64,000 bases of DNA. Origin: Aldehydirespirator sp965116965. GTDB lineage: Bacteria > Actinomycetota > Acidimicrobiia > Acidimicrobiales > Aldehydirespiratoraceae. The position numbers and the translations under genes are program-made. The notes beneath the pieces are model-generated. The model made no database searches. It was not told the DNA's origin and worked only from the letters and a program-made list of their open reading frames with translations. Every line of letters starts with the position of its first letter. Within the stretch, counting starts at the first letter, position 1. The DNA lies in contig OZ220743.1 of NCBI GenBank assembly GCA_965116965.1, forward strand, positions 744,001 to 808,000, in the 5' to 3' direction. Below are positions 46,427 to 55,104 of this stretch, piece after piece.

Positions 46427-46861
46427 TCAGCCTCGACGGTCGGATGTGGGAGGTGGCGCCGCGTCGCGTGTACTGAGTCCGAAGTGCAACAGGATGCCCT
46501 TGACGGTTCCGAGCGACGCGTCGATGATGAAGAACCACATGAACGCGTCCGGTTTGTCGGACGAGTCGAGCGTGTCGAGCACCCATATCTCCAAGAAGAA
46601 CAGAGCCGCGATAAATCGCCCGATGACGACGAGCCAGGCGAAGAGCTGGTACCGGCGAGGGTCGGCTGCCGCGGCGGCGTTGGTGATGGACACCAGCAAC
46701 AGCACCATGCCGACGTTGCGCAGCCAGACCGTGTAGTAGTCGGGATCGAATCCGAAGATGTCGTTGATGACCTGCGGCGCGAAGAGCGCGGGCACCCAGA
46801 ACGCAGCATTGACGAGCACACCGAGGAACACAACGATCCGGAAACCCGTGAGCGCGGTCAA
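46427..46861 (-). CDS. Four-TM membrane protein, first gene of the operon
   Basis: 144 residues, four predicted TM helices (about 5-28, 45-63, 72-92, 104-126), no charged cluster that would suggest a receptor. Small integral membrane proteins of this shape often accompany P450 or cytochrome operons. Function unknown. Confidence 0.7.
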   Translation of the reverse strand: MTALTGFRIVVFLGVLVNAAFWVPALFAPQVINDIFGFDPDYYTVWLRNVGMVLLLVSITNAAAAADPRRYQLFAWLVVIGRFIAALFFLEIWVLDTLDSSDKPDAFMWFFIIDASLGTVKGILLHFGLSTRDAAPPPTSDRRG

Positions 46862-46956
46862 TTATCTACGACCGGTCCGCGTCTTGACGTAACCCAGTCC
46901 GCATAGCTGCATGACAGCTTCGGCGCTCTGCATTAGCAACGATAGTCGAAATGTTC

Positions 46957-46975
46957 GTACTGCACAGCGTACAGT
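46957..46975. promoter_or_regulatory. Possible operator upstream of the operon
   Basis: GTACTGCACAGCGTACAGT has the TetR-type half-sites ACTG...CAGT around a central spacer. It lies ~95 bp upstream of the first ATG of the minus-strand operon. No regulator gene is adjacent. Confidence 0.3.
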
Positions 46976-46991
46976 CTAGCCTCGGCGAACT

Positions 46992-47220
46992 CTACCGGTC
47001 GTTGCGACAGAGGGCGGCATAGACGCTGTGGGCTGAGTCCCAGTCGTGGAGCTTGCGGGGCATCAAGTTGAGGTTGTCCTCGATGACGGCGAGGCGGACT
47101 TGGCCGATGTTGAGGTCGGTGCTGTTGGGCAGCCGGCGTCGCAGCAGGCCGTTGGCGTGCTCGTTGGTTCCGCGCGGCCACGGCGACTGCGGGTCACAGA
47201 AGTAGACCTCGACTCCGAGC
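46992..47220 (-). pseudogene. IS30-family transposase 3' fragment (right of oxylipin-like operon)
   Basis: 'VEVYFCDPQSPWPRGTNEHA' (with the catalytic Glu) through 'NGLLRRRLPNSTDLN' and 'DSAHSVYAALCRNDR' to TAG is the C-terminal ~75 residues of an IS30 transposase. The first ~270 residues are absent. Its 3' end faces the operon, opposite to the left fragment. Confidence 0.85.
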
Positions 47221-47223
47221 GCT

Positions 47224-47590
47224 TGCTACCTGTGCTTCGTCGATGAGTCTGGAACGCACGGAGGCAGTCCCGTGCTTGTGGTTGGCGGGATCATCGTCCA
47301 TGAGGAGGACGCCTGGCACCTCCAGCAGTGTCTTGACTCGTTCCTGTTCAAGAAGCTCCATCCCTCGGGCATGACCACACCGAGTTCGAACTCCACGCCA
47401 CCGAGCTTCGACGAGGCACCAAGCAGTGGGCAAGTGTCGGGCAGCCCGACCGCCACCGGATCCTCGCCGGTGCGTACGGTGCGCTGGCTGGCTACGCACC
47501 CGTCAACCCGGCCTTGGGGACTTCCCGGCACTACCGGCCGGCATCCTACTGGCTGGCGTCGGCACCGGTGCAGGCACGGGTGCCGCCACC
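47224..47590 (+). pseudogene. DUF3800 protein fragment, frameshifted
   Basis: 'YLCFVDESGTHGGSPVLVVG' reads in one frame. After ~47367 the homologous 'HTEFELHATELRRGTKQW' and 'RILAGAYGALAG' read in the next. The 3' part is missing. DUF3800 proteins are RNase-H-fold, often near defence or mobile genes. It abuts the IS30 fragment directly. Confidence 0.75.
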
Positions 47591-47626
47591 ATACAGCGCC
47601 CGGTTCGGCTAGCCGCGACGGCCGGC
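47578..47626. repeat. ~48-bp dispersed repeat, copy 1
   Basis: CACCATACAGCGCCCGGTTC then GGCTAGCCGCGACGGCCGGC, nearly identical to 62709-62757. Here it covers the 3' end of an EamA gene; there it lies just upstream of pyrE. Confidence 0.7.
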
Positions 47627-48508
47627 GGTGGGGCTCAGCGAAGTGACGGCCACGCCGATGATCACCAGGCAGATCCCGGCCAGCAGCGCCACGGTGACCG
47701 GCTCGGACAGCACCGTCATGGCCAGCGTGGCCGCCACCGCCGGCTCGAGCAGTCCCACCACCACCGCCACGCTCAGGGTGAGCCGCTTCAGGCCGAACCC
47801 CCACAGCGAATGGGCCAGCATGATGGTCACCAAGCCCAGATACAGCACCGTCGTGGTGGAGGCGGCCGAGGCGAACACGGTGCCCCACGAGCCCAGCGCC
47901 GCCGGCAGCATCAGCACCGCACCTGAGGTCAGCGTGGTGGCCATGGCGGTGGCGATCGGACGGTCCCTCATCAACTGTTGGGCCGCGAACCCCTGGCTGG
48001 GGATGCCGCAGCCCGCCAGCACCGCGAAGGCCACCCCGCTCCACACCACATCCTCGGCCCCGCCCGACAGCAGCACCACCCCGCCCATGGCCGCCGCCAC
48101 CCCCAGCAGCCAGCGGCGGTCGGGCCGGTGCCGGTACGCCAGCCAGTCGATCACGCCCGCCATCAGGGGACCGACGCCGATGGCGACCAGGGTGCCGACG
48201 GCCACGCCGGTACGGGCCATCGCCTCAAAGAACGCCAGTTGGCTGGTCGCCACCCCCAACGCGCCCAGCAGCACCCAGCGGACCGGCAGCCGGTACCGCC
48301 ACACCGCCTCGCCCCGGCTCGTCGACACCACCACCAAGCCGACGGCTCCGATCACGCCCCGCCACGCCCCGGTGGCCACCGGGCTCAACGAGTCCGGCCC
48401 GAGCTCGGCTGCGGTGCCGATGGTCCCGATCAGCGACGTCGCCGCCGCGACCGCCGCCACCCCCCAGAACGTCGAGCCCCGAGATCGCTGCAGATCACGC
48501 TCGATCAA
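47609..48508 (-). CDS. EamA/DMT-superfamily transporter
   Basis: 299 residues, ten TM helices, two EamA repeats ('WRGVIGAVGLVVVSTSRGEA', 'VATSQLAFFEAMARTGVAVG', 'LLEPAVAATLAMTVLSEPVT'). Predicted metabolite or drug exporter; substrate unknown. It is unrelated in its N-terminus to the repeat-tailed EamA at 19513. Confidence 0.9.
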   Translation of the reverse strand: MIERDLQRSRGSTFWGVAAVAAATSLIGTIGTAAELGPDSLSPVATGAWRGVIGAVGLVVVSTSRGEAVWRYRLPVRWVLLGALGVATSQLAFFEAMARTGVAVGTLVAIGVGPLMAGVIDWLAYRHRPDRRWLLGVAAAMGGVVLLSGGAEDVVWSGVAFAVLAGCGIPSQGFAAQQLMRDRPIATAMATTLTSGAVLMLPAALGSWGTVFASAASTTTVLYLGLVTIMLAHSLWGFGLKRLTLSVAVVVGLLEPAVAATLAMTVLSEPVTVALLAGICLVIIGVAVTSLSPTAGRRG

Positions 48509-48530
48509 CGCACACCTCGGGACGCCTCGC

Positions 48531-48629
48531 TAGTGGTCCGTCGCTGAAATGATCGGGGCGTCCGGAGCGCTCTCAAGCAGGGTCTCGGTCCTGCTGCGCT
48601 GCCCTAGCCATTTCGACGACATACCATTA
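48531..48629. mobile_element. MITE-like element, family 2 (copy D)
   Basis: Near-identical inverted copy of 27959-28058. TA at both ends (CTAG left, TTAG right). Lies just upstream of the EamA start at 48508. Confidence 0.8.
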
Positions 48630-48665
48630 GTGCCCTGTCCACAAACGTTCGTCGGGTTGAGAGTG
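48628..48665. mobile_element. Family 3 MITE terminal fragment
   Basis: TAGTGCCCTGTCCACAAACG then TTCGTCGGGTTGAG matches the end of the element at 21269-21401 (its minus strand). It shares its TA with the end of the family 2 copy, so the two abut. Confidence 0.6.
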
Positions 48666-48742
48666 CCGCAATGTGCCGTCTTGCCAGGTCGCAGCGCCCG
48701 CGACCCGCGCGCGAAGGCTAGTCGAGCACCTGTGCTGCGCGG

Positions 48743-48970
48743 CGGTTCGGCCTGGGCGCCGCGGCGACCGCGGCCGAGGTGCACCGCGGCCGTACGGTGG
48801 TGGTGGTCGAGCGCTACGACCGCCGCCGCGGCCCGGCGGGATGGTCGCGGGTGCATCAGGAGGACATGTGCCAGGCGCTGGGCGTCGCGGGGCGTCTGCG
48901 CCGCGAGCAGGACGGCGGACCGGGCATGGCCGCCATCGGCGATCTGGTCGCGGTCCACTGCACACGAGCT
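48743..48970 (+). pseudogene. HipA-like kinase fragment
   Basis: 'RFGLGAAATAAEVHRGRTVV' then 'VVERYDRR' and 'RVHQEDMCQALGVAG' with 'DGGPGMAAI' is the central segment of HipA toxins. N- and C-terminal parts and the partner HipB are missing. The next ~190 bp read in shifted frames and look decayed. Confidence 0.7.
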
Positions 48971-49220
48971 CCTCGACAGGCTGCGCCGGCGCTGCGACTC
49001 GGTCGCCCAAACCGCGTCCACCAACCGGCACCGAGCGGCCGCGCCGCGAGGACCGCTCTGAGCACCGGCGCGAGGCAAGCCGCGATCGGCATCACCCCAA
49101 GCAGCGTCGCAGCGAGGACGACCCGCGTCCTCGCAAACGACACGGGCCGGTGTCGTCGGACAAGTGAAGCCAACTCGGTGAACTCCACGCATCCTCATCG
49201 GGCGCCGGCACCCAACCCGG
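48971..49220. other. Decayed stretch, no gene
   Basis: Third-position GC is not concentrated in any one frame and no family motifs are visible. It appears to be degraded remainder of the HipA region leading into the integrase-type repeats at 49221. Confidence 0.4.
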
Positions 49221-49240
49221 TTTGTCCCCTGGTTTGTCCC
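49221..49240. repeat. Paired TTTGTCCC motif (candidate integrase site)
   Basis: TTTGTCCCCTGGTTTGTCCC: two direct TTGTCCC boxes 12 bp apart. The same arrangement occurs at 60048-60067 and, degenerate, 61508-61525, on both sides of the integrase gene. Confidence 0.45.
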
Positions 49241-49325
49241 CCGGCAGGCCAACGGCGCCCTCGGCGCCGGCCCGAGCGCCGCCGCTCCGGCCTGCCATCG
49301 CTGCACCCCCTCTGAGCAGGGCGTT

Positions 49326-49411
49326 TACGCGATGGCGGCCCCGTCATCGTCGCCTGGTCGCCGCCTGTCCGGTTTGCCCGTCCCAACCAAACCAAATATA
49401 TTGAAAGAGCC
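49326..49411. repeat. Element end abutting a start-less SLH gene (copy 2)
   Basis: Related to 36049-36143, ending TATATTGAAAGAGCC (49397-49411). The A-type SLH sequence begins 27 bp later. The shared 11-mer TATATTGAAAG also occurs at 61626-61636 by the integrase. Confidence 0.6.
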
Positions 49412-49453
49412 TTCCAAAGCATGTCATCCTAGTACCTGCGCTCGGGTTGGGCA

Positions 49454-52012
49454 GTGCTCGCCGCGGGCGCCATGGTCGCGTCGCTCCTTGCGGTCGGGGC
49501 GGCCCCTGCGGGTGCCGACCATCCGAACACCCAGAACTTGAGAGGCGACAAGGCGCCGGGTGAGGCGCCGTGGAACGTGGGGCCAGTGTGGCCGTGGACG
49601 TCGGCGTGTGTCGGCGACGCTCTCGACGATCACATGTTCGGCGACGTGTCCGATGCGCACACCTTCAAGGACGACATCAACTGCATCGCCTACTACGGGA
49701 TAACCAACGGCACCGGCGACGGCTCCACGTTCTCCCCGAACGACGATGTGACCCGGGCTCAGATGGCCGTGTTCATCGCCCGTGCCGCGACCGCGGCCGG
49801 CGTCGATATGGGCTCGGGCTCCGGCGGGTTCACCGACATCGGCGGCGTCTGGCAGGAGGCACAGGACGCGATCAACCAGCTGGGCGCCAAGGGCATGATT
49901 CCCAGCGGCGGCGCCTTCAGGCCCGACGACGCGATCACCCGCGCGGAGATGGCGACGTTCCTGTTCGGGCTGCTGTTGGAGAGCTCACCGGTCGTGTCGC
50001 TCGCCGACAAGGACGACCTGAACAGGCCGTGCACGGGAGTGAGCGAGACATGCGAGATCCGGTTGGGGGATGGCGCCTCGGCGGAGCCGGTCGATGACTG
50101 GTTCCCCGACGCACGCGACTCTGAGTCCTTCGAGGTCGACAAGCACATCTCGGCGATGTGGGAGCTGGGCGTCACCGGAGGCGCAGAAGCGCTTCCCCCC
50201 GGCCCGAGTCGGCCTGATGTCCTGGTCACCCTCACGACCCGTTCGTTCGTAGAGGGCACGCTCAGTCCGCAGGCGACGGTGGTGCAGCAGGTGCCGCGGT
50301 CATTCGACGAGGACGGCCAGGTGACCTTCAACGTCGCCGGGCTCCCCGACGGGTCGCCGCAACTCAAGGGAGACAAGTACGACGTTGACGTCACGGTCCA
50401 GGACTTCCCACTCTCAACCGCGAGGGGCCCCTACCCGCTGGAGTACAACTACGACCCGGCGGGCACCGTCGACCGCGGCCAGATGGCGGCGTTCATCACC
50501 CGGGCTCTGGCCCACACTACGGTGCGGCCCGCCGGCATCACCGCGCAGTACGAGGTACACGAAGGCAGGGTGATCGTCTCGGCGCGCGACGACGACTTCC
50601 AGCCGGTTCCCAACACCGTGGTGGACGTGTTCTACACCGACACCCCCGGTGTCGGCTTGGCCTTCAGAGGCGACGGATCCTGCGACGAGGTCGAGAAGCT
50701 CCAGGGCAAGTACTCGTGCGTGATCGACAAGACGGACAACATCACCGGAGGCACCGGCGACATCGGACTGACGCTGACGGGGACGGACTTGGACGTCAAC
50801 GGCACCACGGTCTGGGTCTGGACCGGCGACGACGAGGACGAGGTGGACGACGACACCGAGCTCTACACGCTCCCCATTCCCGTGGGCATCTTGGAGCCTG
50901 CCGCGCTGATAAGCGTCACCAACACCCACGGCGGCTCGAAGGCGCATCTGGGTTCGTCCGTGGTCTTCACGCTGCAACTCCGGGACAAGTACGGCCGCCC
51001 CGTGACCGAGCAGTACCTCCCCGGGTATAAGTTCGTCGGTGGCAACATGGCAGGCCTGCCGGAAATCCCAGACCCGCGTGATAATTCGAAGGGCACGGGA
51101 GTGTTCCGCGTGCTTCACACAGATACAACAACCCCAGCCAATAGCGTCAATAGCGGACGCTTCACTGGGGTCTTCAGCACCGAGGACAGCCTCGCGAACA
51201 CCGCAGCGGACGGCATGTCGCCCGATGTCGCAGTTCGGGTCGGGCCTGACCGGTCGTACATCGCTGCGGACTCGCGCGGGGCAGCCACCCGGGTGAAGGT
51301 GACGGTGGTCGACCAGTACGGCGACCCGCTCCCGGGCAGAGAGGTCAGGCTCAGAACTTCCCGGACGACGCCCGCCGCCCAACGGACAGTGGACACCGAT
51401 GGTGATGACATAGAGGACATCATCGGGATCGCCAACGACGCGTACTTGGCTGTGGACCGCAGCGGTTCCTACACCTTCGGCTACGAGCGAACAGGACTCG
51501 CCACTGCAGAGTCCGACGACCTCGCAGCCAAGGTGGAGCCGTGGGACCACGACGGCGACGGCGACACAACCCCACTGGCTCCGGGCGACGGAGGGAACAC
51601 GATCCAGTGGGCGTCCGAGGCCGAGGGCTCGAAGTTGATCGACGCCGCGAAGCAGATCCTCGCGTTCGACACGGACACGAACACGATCTTCGTGGGCACA
51701 GTCACCATCTCAGGCAACACCGCCACCATCACGGACGGCAGTGTGGAGGTGATCCGCTACGACTCGAACGACCGGTTCAACATCGACAGACCTGCACTGG
51801 ACGGTGGCACGGATCCCGATCCTGAGGCTGCCGGATACGCCCAGTTCGAGCGGAATCTGTTCAACCTGGCGGGCTTCAAGTTGGCATGGGATATTGCCGG
51901 CACCGGCAGCAGGGACGTCAACGAGTACACGTTGGTGGTTGCTCCCGACGCCGATACTACCGATGCGGACGGACACCAGATCGATCCGGTGATCCGCTGG
52001 CCTGGTAGGTAG
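49454..52012 (+). CDS. A-type SLH surface protein lacking its own start and RBS
   Basis: 852 codons from GTG 49454, which lies inside the signal peptide. Homology to the intact A gene starts at 49438 ('CGCTCGGGTTGGGC'), preceded in frame by TAG at 49430; an in-frame ATG at 49421 runs into that TAG after three codons. From the signal peptide on the gene is complete: three SLH modules, both Cys pairs, Ig-like domains and the 'TIFVGT..VIRYDSNDRFNI' C-terminus, then the shared terminator. It is best read as a silent, promoterless cassette (inference). Confidence 0.8.
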   Translation: MLAAGAMVASLLAVGAAPAGADHPNTQNLRGDKAPGEAPWNVGPVWPWTSACVGDALDDHMFGDVSDAHTFKDDINCIAYYGITNGTGDGSTFSPNDDVTRAQMAVFIARAATAAGVDMGSGSGGFTDIGGVWQEAQDAINQLGAKGMIPSGGAFRPDDAITRAEMATFLFGLLLESSPVVSLADKDDLNRPCTGVSETCEIRLGDGASAEPVDDWFPDARDSESFEVDKHISAMWELGVTGGAEALPPGPSRPDVLVTLTTRSFVEGTLSPQATVVQQVPRSFDEDGQVTFNVAGLPDGSPQLKGDKYDVDVTVQDFPLSTARGPYPLEYNYDPAGTVDRGQMAAFITRALAHTTVRPAGITAQYEVHEGRVIVSARDDDFQPVPNTVVDVFYTDTPGVGLAFRGDGSCDEVEKLQGKYSCVIDKTDNITGGTGDIGLTLTGTDLDVNGTTVWVWTGDDEDEVDDDTELYTLPIPVGILEPAALISVTNTHGGSKAHLGSSVVFTLQLRDKYGRPVTEQYLPGYKFVGGNMAGLPEIPDPRDNSKGTGVFRVLHTDTTTPANSVNSGRFTGVFSTEDSLANTAADGMSPDVAVRVGPDRSYIAADSRGAATRVKVTVVDQYGDPLPGREVRLRTSRTTPAAQRTVDTDGDDIEDIIGIANDAYLAVDRSGSYTFGYERTGLATAESDDLAAKVEPWDHDGDGDTTPLAPGDGGNTIQWASEAEGSKLIDAAKQILAFDTDTNTIFVGTVTISGNTATITDGSVEVIRYDSNDRFNIDRPALDGGTDPDPEAAGYAQFERNLFNLAGFKLAWDIAGTGSRDVNEYTLVVAPDADTTDADGHQIDPVIRWPGR

Positions 52013-52042
52013 GTCGGTCTACTGGTAGGCACCAACCCGATT

Positions 52043-52074
52043 GGAGGCCCCGGCCCGATGTGGCCGGGGCCTCC
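52043..52074 (+). terminator. Terminator of the second A-type SLH gene
   Basis: GGAGGCCCCGGCC-CGATGT-GGCCGGGGCCTCC, the same 13-bp stem as at 35901 and 57356. Confidence 0.88.
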
Positions 52075-52112
52075 CCGCGTCTGCGGCCAAGGGCTGCGTC
52101 GCTGTTTGCAGC

Positions 52113-52157
52113 AAGGAGGGCACCCCTATGATCCAGCCACAAGGAAGGGCAGCGATG
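52113..52157 (+). promoter_or_regulatory. Two tandem Shine-Dalgarno/start modules of the B-type gene
   Basis: AAGGAGGG then ATG 52128 (ATGATCCAGCC), and AAGGAAGGG then ATG 52155 (ATGGTTCAGCC), in frame and 27 bp apart. This mirrors the multiplied start units at 33538-33602. Confidence 0.55.
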
Positions 52158-54317
52158 GTTCAGCCGATGAGGAGGCGTCGTTTGGGCTGGGGTGTGCTGG
52201 CGGTGGGTGCTCTGGTCGCGTCGGTTCTGGCTGCCGGGGCTGTCCCGGCCGCGGCGGTGACCGACAGGGCGGATCGCACAACTCGCCTGTCGGCGTGTGT
52301 GGCGGCCGCTGCGGAGGATCGCATGTTCACCGACGTGTCCGAGGATCACGCCTTCGATGATGCGATCAACTGCATCGCCTACTACGGGATCACCCGCGGC
52401 ACCGGCGACGGTTCGACGTACTCCCCGGACCGGGACGTGACCCGGGCGCAGATGGCGGTGTTCGTCGCGCGCGCCGCGGCCGCCGCGGGCGTCGGTCTCG
52501 GCTCTGGCAGCGGCGGGTTCAACGACATCGGCGGTATTTGGGCCGAGGCTCGCGACGCGATCAACGGGCTCGCTGTGAGCGGGATCATCCGCTCGGGCGG
52601 CAATTTCAGGCCTGACGACGCGATCACCCGGGCTGAGATGGCGACCTTCTTGGTCGGGTTGTTGGCCAAGGCCTCCCAGAACGTGACGATCGACCCGGAC
52701 GGCGCGATCCTGTTGGGCGCGGCGGGCTCGCGAACAGAGGCCGACGACTACTTCGCTGACGCGCGGGCGTCTGTGCATCCCACCAACGATGCGGAGATCT
52801 CGGCTCTGTATGAGCTGGGCGTCACCAAGGGCGCCAGCGCGGCCGCGGTGCGCGATCACACCGAGCCGCCGCTTGATTTCGACTACGAGCCCGAAGGCAC
52901 CGTGGACCGCGGCCAGATGGCTGCGTTCATCACTCGGGCGCTGGCTCACACGTCGGTGCGTCCCGCCGGGGTGACCGCTCAGTATGACGGCGCCGATGTG
53001 GTGGTGTCGGTGCGTGACGGCAGGTTCCAGCCGGTGCCGCTGGCTGCGGTTGACGTGTTCTGGGCGACTGCGGACCGAGCGGGCAGGGCCCTGCTTGCCA
53101 ACGGTGCCTGCCGGCTGTCGGCGGTCACCGGGGCCGACGAGTCCGTGTACCCGTGCGAGATCGATGACGACGACCCCGTCACCGGACGTTACGGCGACGC
53201 CAGGGTGGCGGTGGAGGGCCTGCGGCGGGTGCCGGCGGGCGGTGCTGTCGTGTGGGCGTGGACCGGCCACAACGAACAGACCCTGGACGCGGGTGTCGAC
53301 GCCTACAGGTTCGATGTGGCCGAGGGGGCCGACGGCCGCTTCGCCACGACCGCGGTGGTCACCACGACCTTCGATGCCCAAAAGGTGCGCTTCGGGGGTG
53401 CGGTCACCTACACAATCCAGCTGAAGGACCCCACCGGCAACGTGCACCGGGGCGTCGACGGCGCCGAACCGGCTCGATGGACCCTCTCTGTGCTCGTGAC
53501 CGGCCACCCCGACGCCCCCGAACCCGACGAGGAGACGATCGTGTCCGACTCGGCGGGAGAGGCCGTCTTCACAATCCCCTTCGCCGGCATCTTCGACGAC
53601 CCCAACCCCGCCACCGGCGGCGACGAACTCACCGCCACCTTCACGCTGATCCCGGCCGGCAACGCGCCGCCCGGCTTCGCCACCGTCGACGCCGACGGGC
53701 TACGGGCCACCACCGCCACGGTGGTCTTCAGCGACGAAGCCCCCAGCATCGCCACGGTCACCGTCGACACGCCCGACTACATCCACGTGTCGGGCCGCGG
53801 CGAGATATCCAACCGTGTGACCGTCACCGTGCTCGACCAGTACGGCTCGCCCTATTCGGGCGCCATGGTCAGGCTCCAGAGCAGCGGCGCGGGCGTCACA
53901 CTCGACAGCACAGGCGCAGTTGACGGCCGCGGCTCGCGCCAGTTCTCCTACCGCTACAGAGGCGCGGGCCGTGTGACCCAGACCCTGACGGCCGGCTACG
54001 GCGCCACCAGCACCACCGACGGCAGCGAGACCAAGACGGTGTACTGGACCGTCGACGCCGGACCCAGCGGCGCCGATGCGGACGTGCTGGCCGGCGACGT
54101 CCACCGCAGACAGATCGTGGTCGACGACAACGGCCCGGTGCTGCTGGTATACGACGACAACGACCGGTTCGACCTCGACGGCGCTCCCACGACCCTCGCC
54201 GTCTTCGAGGCCGAACTCGCCGAGGCGCTCGAACGCGACAACCCCGGCCGGGAACTGACGTGGAGCAACTACAGCACCGACAGCGCCCGACGCGTCACCG
54301 AGTACGACCTCAGCTGA
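52128..54317 (+). CDS. B-type SLH surface protein
   Basis: 729 residues. Signal peptide 'RRLGWGVLAVGALVASVLAA', three SLH modules with 'ITRGTGDGSTYSPDRDVTR', the Cys pair (SACVAAAA ... INCIAYYG), Ig-like domains ('TVTVLDQYGSPYSGAMVRL') and the C-terminal 'VLLVYDDNDRFDLDGAPTTL'. It lies 116 bp after an A-type gene and is separated by the A terminator, so it must have its own promoter in that gap. Its inverted homologue is at 55105-57264. Confidence 0.9.
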   Translation: MIQPQGRAAMVQPMRRRRLGWGVLAVGALVASVLAAGAVPAAAVTDRADRTTRLSACVAAAAEDRMFTDVSEDHAFDDAINCIAYYGITRGTGDGSTYSPDRDVTRAQMAVFVARAAAAAGVGLGSGSGGFNDIGGIWAEARDAINGLAVSGIIRSGGNFRPDDAITRAEMATFLVGLLAKASQNVTIDPDGAILLGAAGSRTEADDYFADARASVHPTNDAEISALYELGVTKGASAAAVRDHTEPPLDFDYEPEGTVDRGQMAAFITRALAHTSVRPAGVTAQYDGADVVVSVRDGRFQPVPLAAVDVFWATADRAGRALLANGACRLSAVTGADESVYPCEIDDDDPVTGRYGDARVAVEGLRRVPAGGAVVWAWTGHNEQTLDAGVDAYRFDVAEGADGRFATTAVVTTTFDAQKVRFGGAVTYTIQLKDPTGNVHRGVDGAEPARWTLSVLVTGHPDAPEPDEETIVSDSAGEAVFTIPFAGIFDDPNPATGGDELTATFTLIPAGNAPPGFATVDADGLRATTATVVFSDEAPSIATVTVDTPDYIHVSGRGEISNRVTVTVLDQYGSPYSGAMVRLQSSGAGVTLDSTGAVDGRGSRQFSYRYRGAGRVTQTLTAGYGATSTTDGSETKTVYWTVDAGPSGADADVLAGDVHRRQIVVDDNGPVLLVYDDNDRFDLDGAPTTLAVFEAELAEALERDNPGRELTWSNYSTDSARRVTEYDLS

Positions 54318-54340
54318 ACGCCCATCGCGTGGGACTGAGT

Positions 54341-54439
54341 ATTCCAGTTCCGCGTCCGGGCGTTCGAGCTTGCTTCGAATTGGCTGGCGTCGGTACTGGA
54401 TGCAACCGCTGCATTCCAGTTCCGCGTCCGGGCGTTCGA
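54341..54439. repeat. 27-bp direct repeat from SLH 3' ends
   Basis: ATTCCAGTTCCGCGTCCGGG followed by CGTTCGA occurs at 54341-54367 and 54413-54439. On the minus strand it reads 'RPDAELEYS', resembling the end of the inverted B gene ('SPDARLEWSN'), so these are relics of SLH 3' ends. Confidence 0.65.
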
Positions 54440-54561
54440 CGCTGTTCGACATATGTGGTCTTCAGCGAATACGCCGGAGGGTTCGGTCCTCGCGGCGGGT
54501 CCTCGCGGCTGCGGGCGCGGCGGGTCCTCGCGGCTGCGGGCGCGGCGGCTGCGGGTGTCGG

Positions 54562-54985
54562 CTACCGAGCCGCAGCGCCGGAGCAGCCTGACAAGGAACG
54601 CACCGGCCTGCCCGAACCCGCACCCGCAGTGCCCGCAGGTACGCCTGCCCGCACATCGGCGCCATGGGTGTCGATGAGATCACCACCGCCGACCTGCTCG
54701 ACGGCCTCGGCGAAGGTGGGGGCGCTGCGGTTGGGCCGCAGGGCGGTGGGGTCGCCGCCGGATCGGGCCAGTTTGCGATACTGGTAGGCGATGTCGCGGG
54801 CCTCCGCCAAGGAGGTGTAGGCCACCGCCCCCAGCCCCAGATCACGGCGCCGGCCCCGGACCGTGCCCCGCCACACCCACTGCTTGGACCCCCCCGGGCG
54901 CCACCCTCAAGATGAGACCGTGCTGGTCGTGATACTTCCCCGGCGATCTCAGCGCCCGCACACGTGCAGCGGTGAGCCTCCCCAT
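54562..54985 (-). pseudogene. Truncated P4-type integrase (5' part only)
   Basis: From ATG 54985 (RBS GGAGG): 'MGRLTAARVRALRSPGKYHD', 'QHGLILRVAPGGSKQWVWRG', 'ARDIAYQYRKLARSGGDPTA' are ~80% identical by eye to the first ~95 residues of the integrase at 61391-60261. After ~54690 the match is lost and the catalytic domain is absent. It sits exactly between the two inverted SLH gene pairs. Confidence 0.82.
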
Positions 54986-55104
54986 CCCCGTAGCACCTCC
55001 ATCATCTCAAGCGGAACGGGCGGTTGGTTGCATGCAAGCAGTGACCCTTCACCCAGCCCCTCCAACCGGGCAACTGTCCGCAGCCGCAAAGGGAACAAGT
55101 GCAA

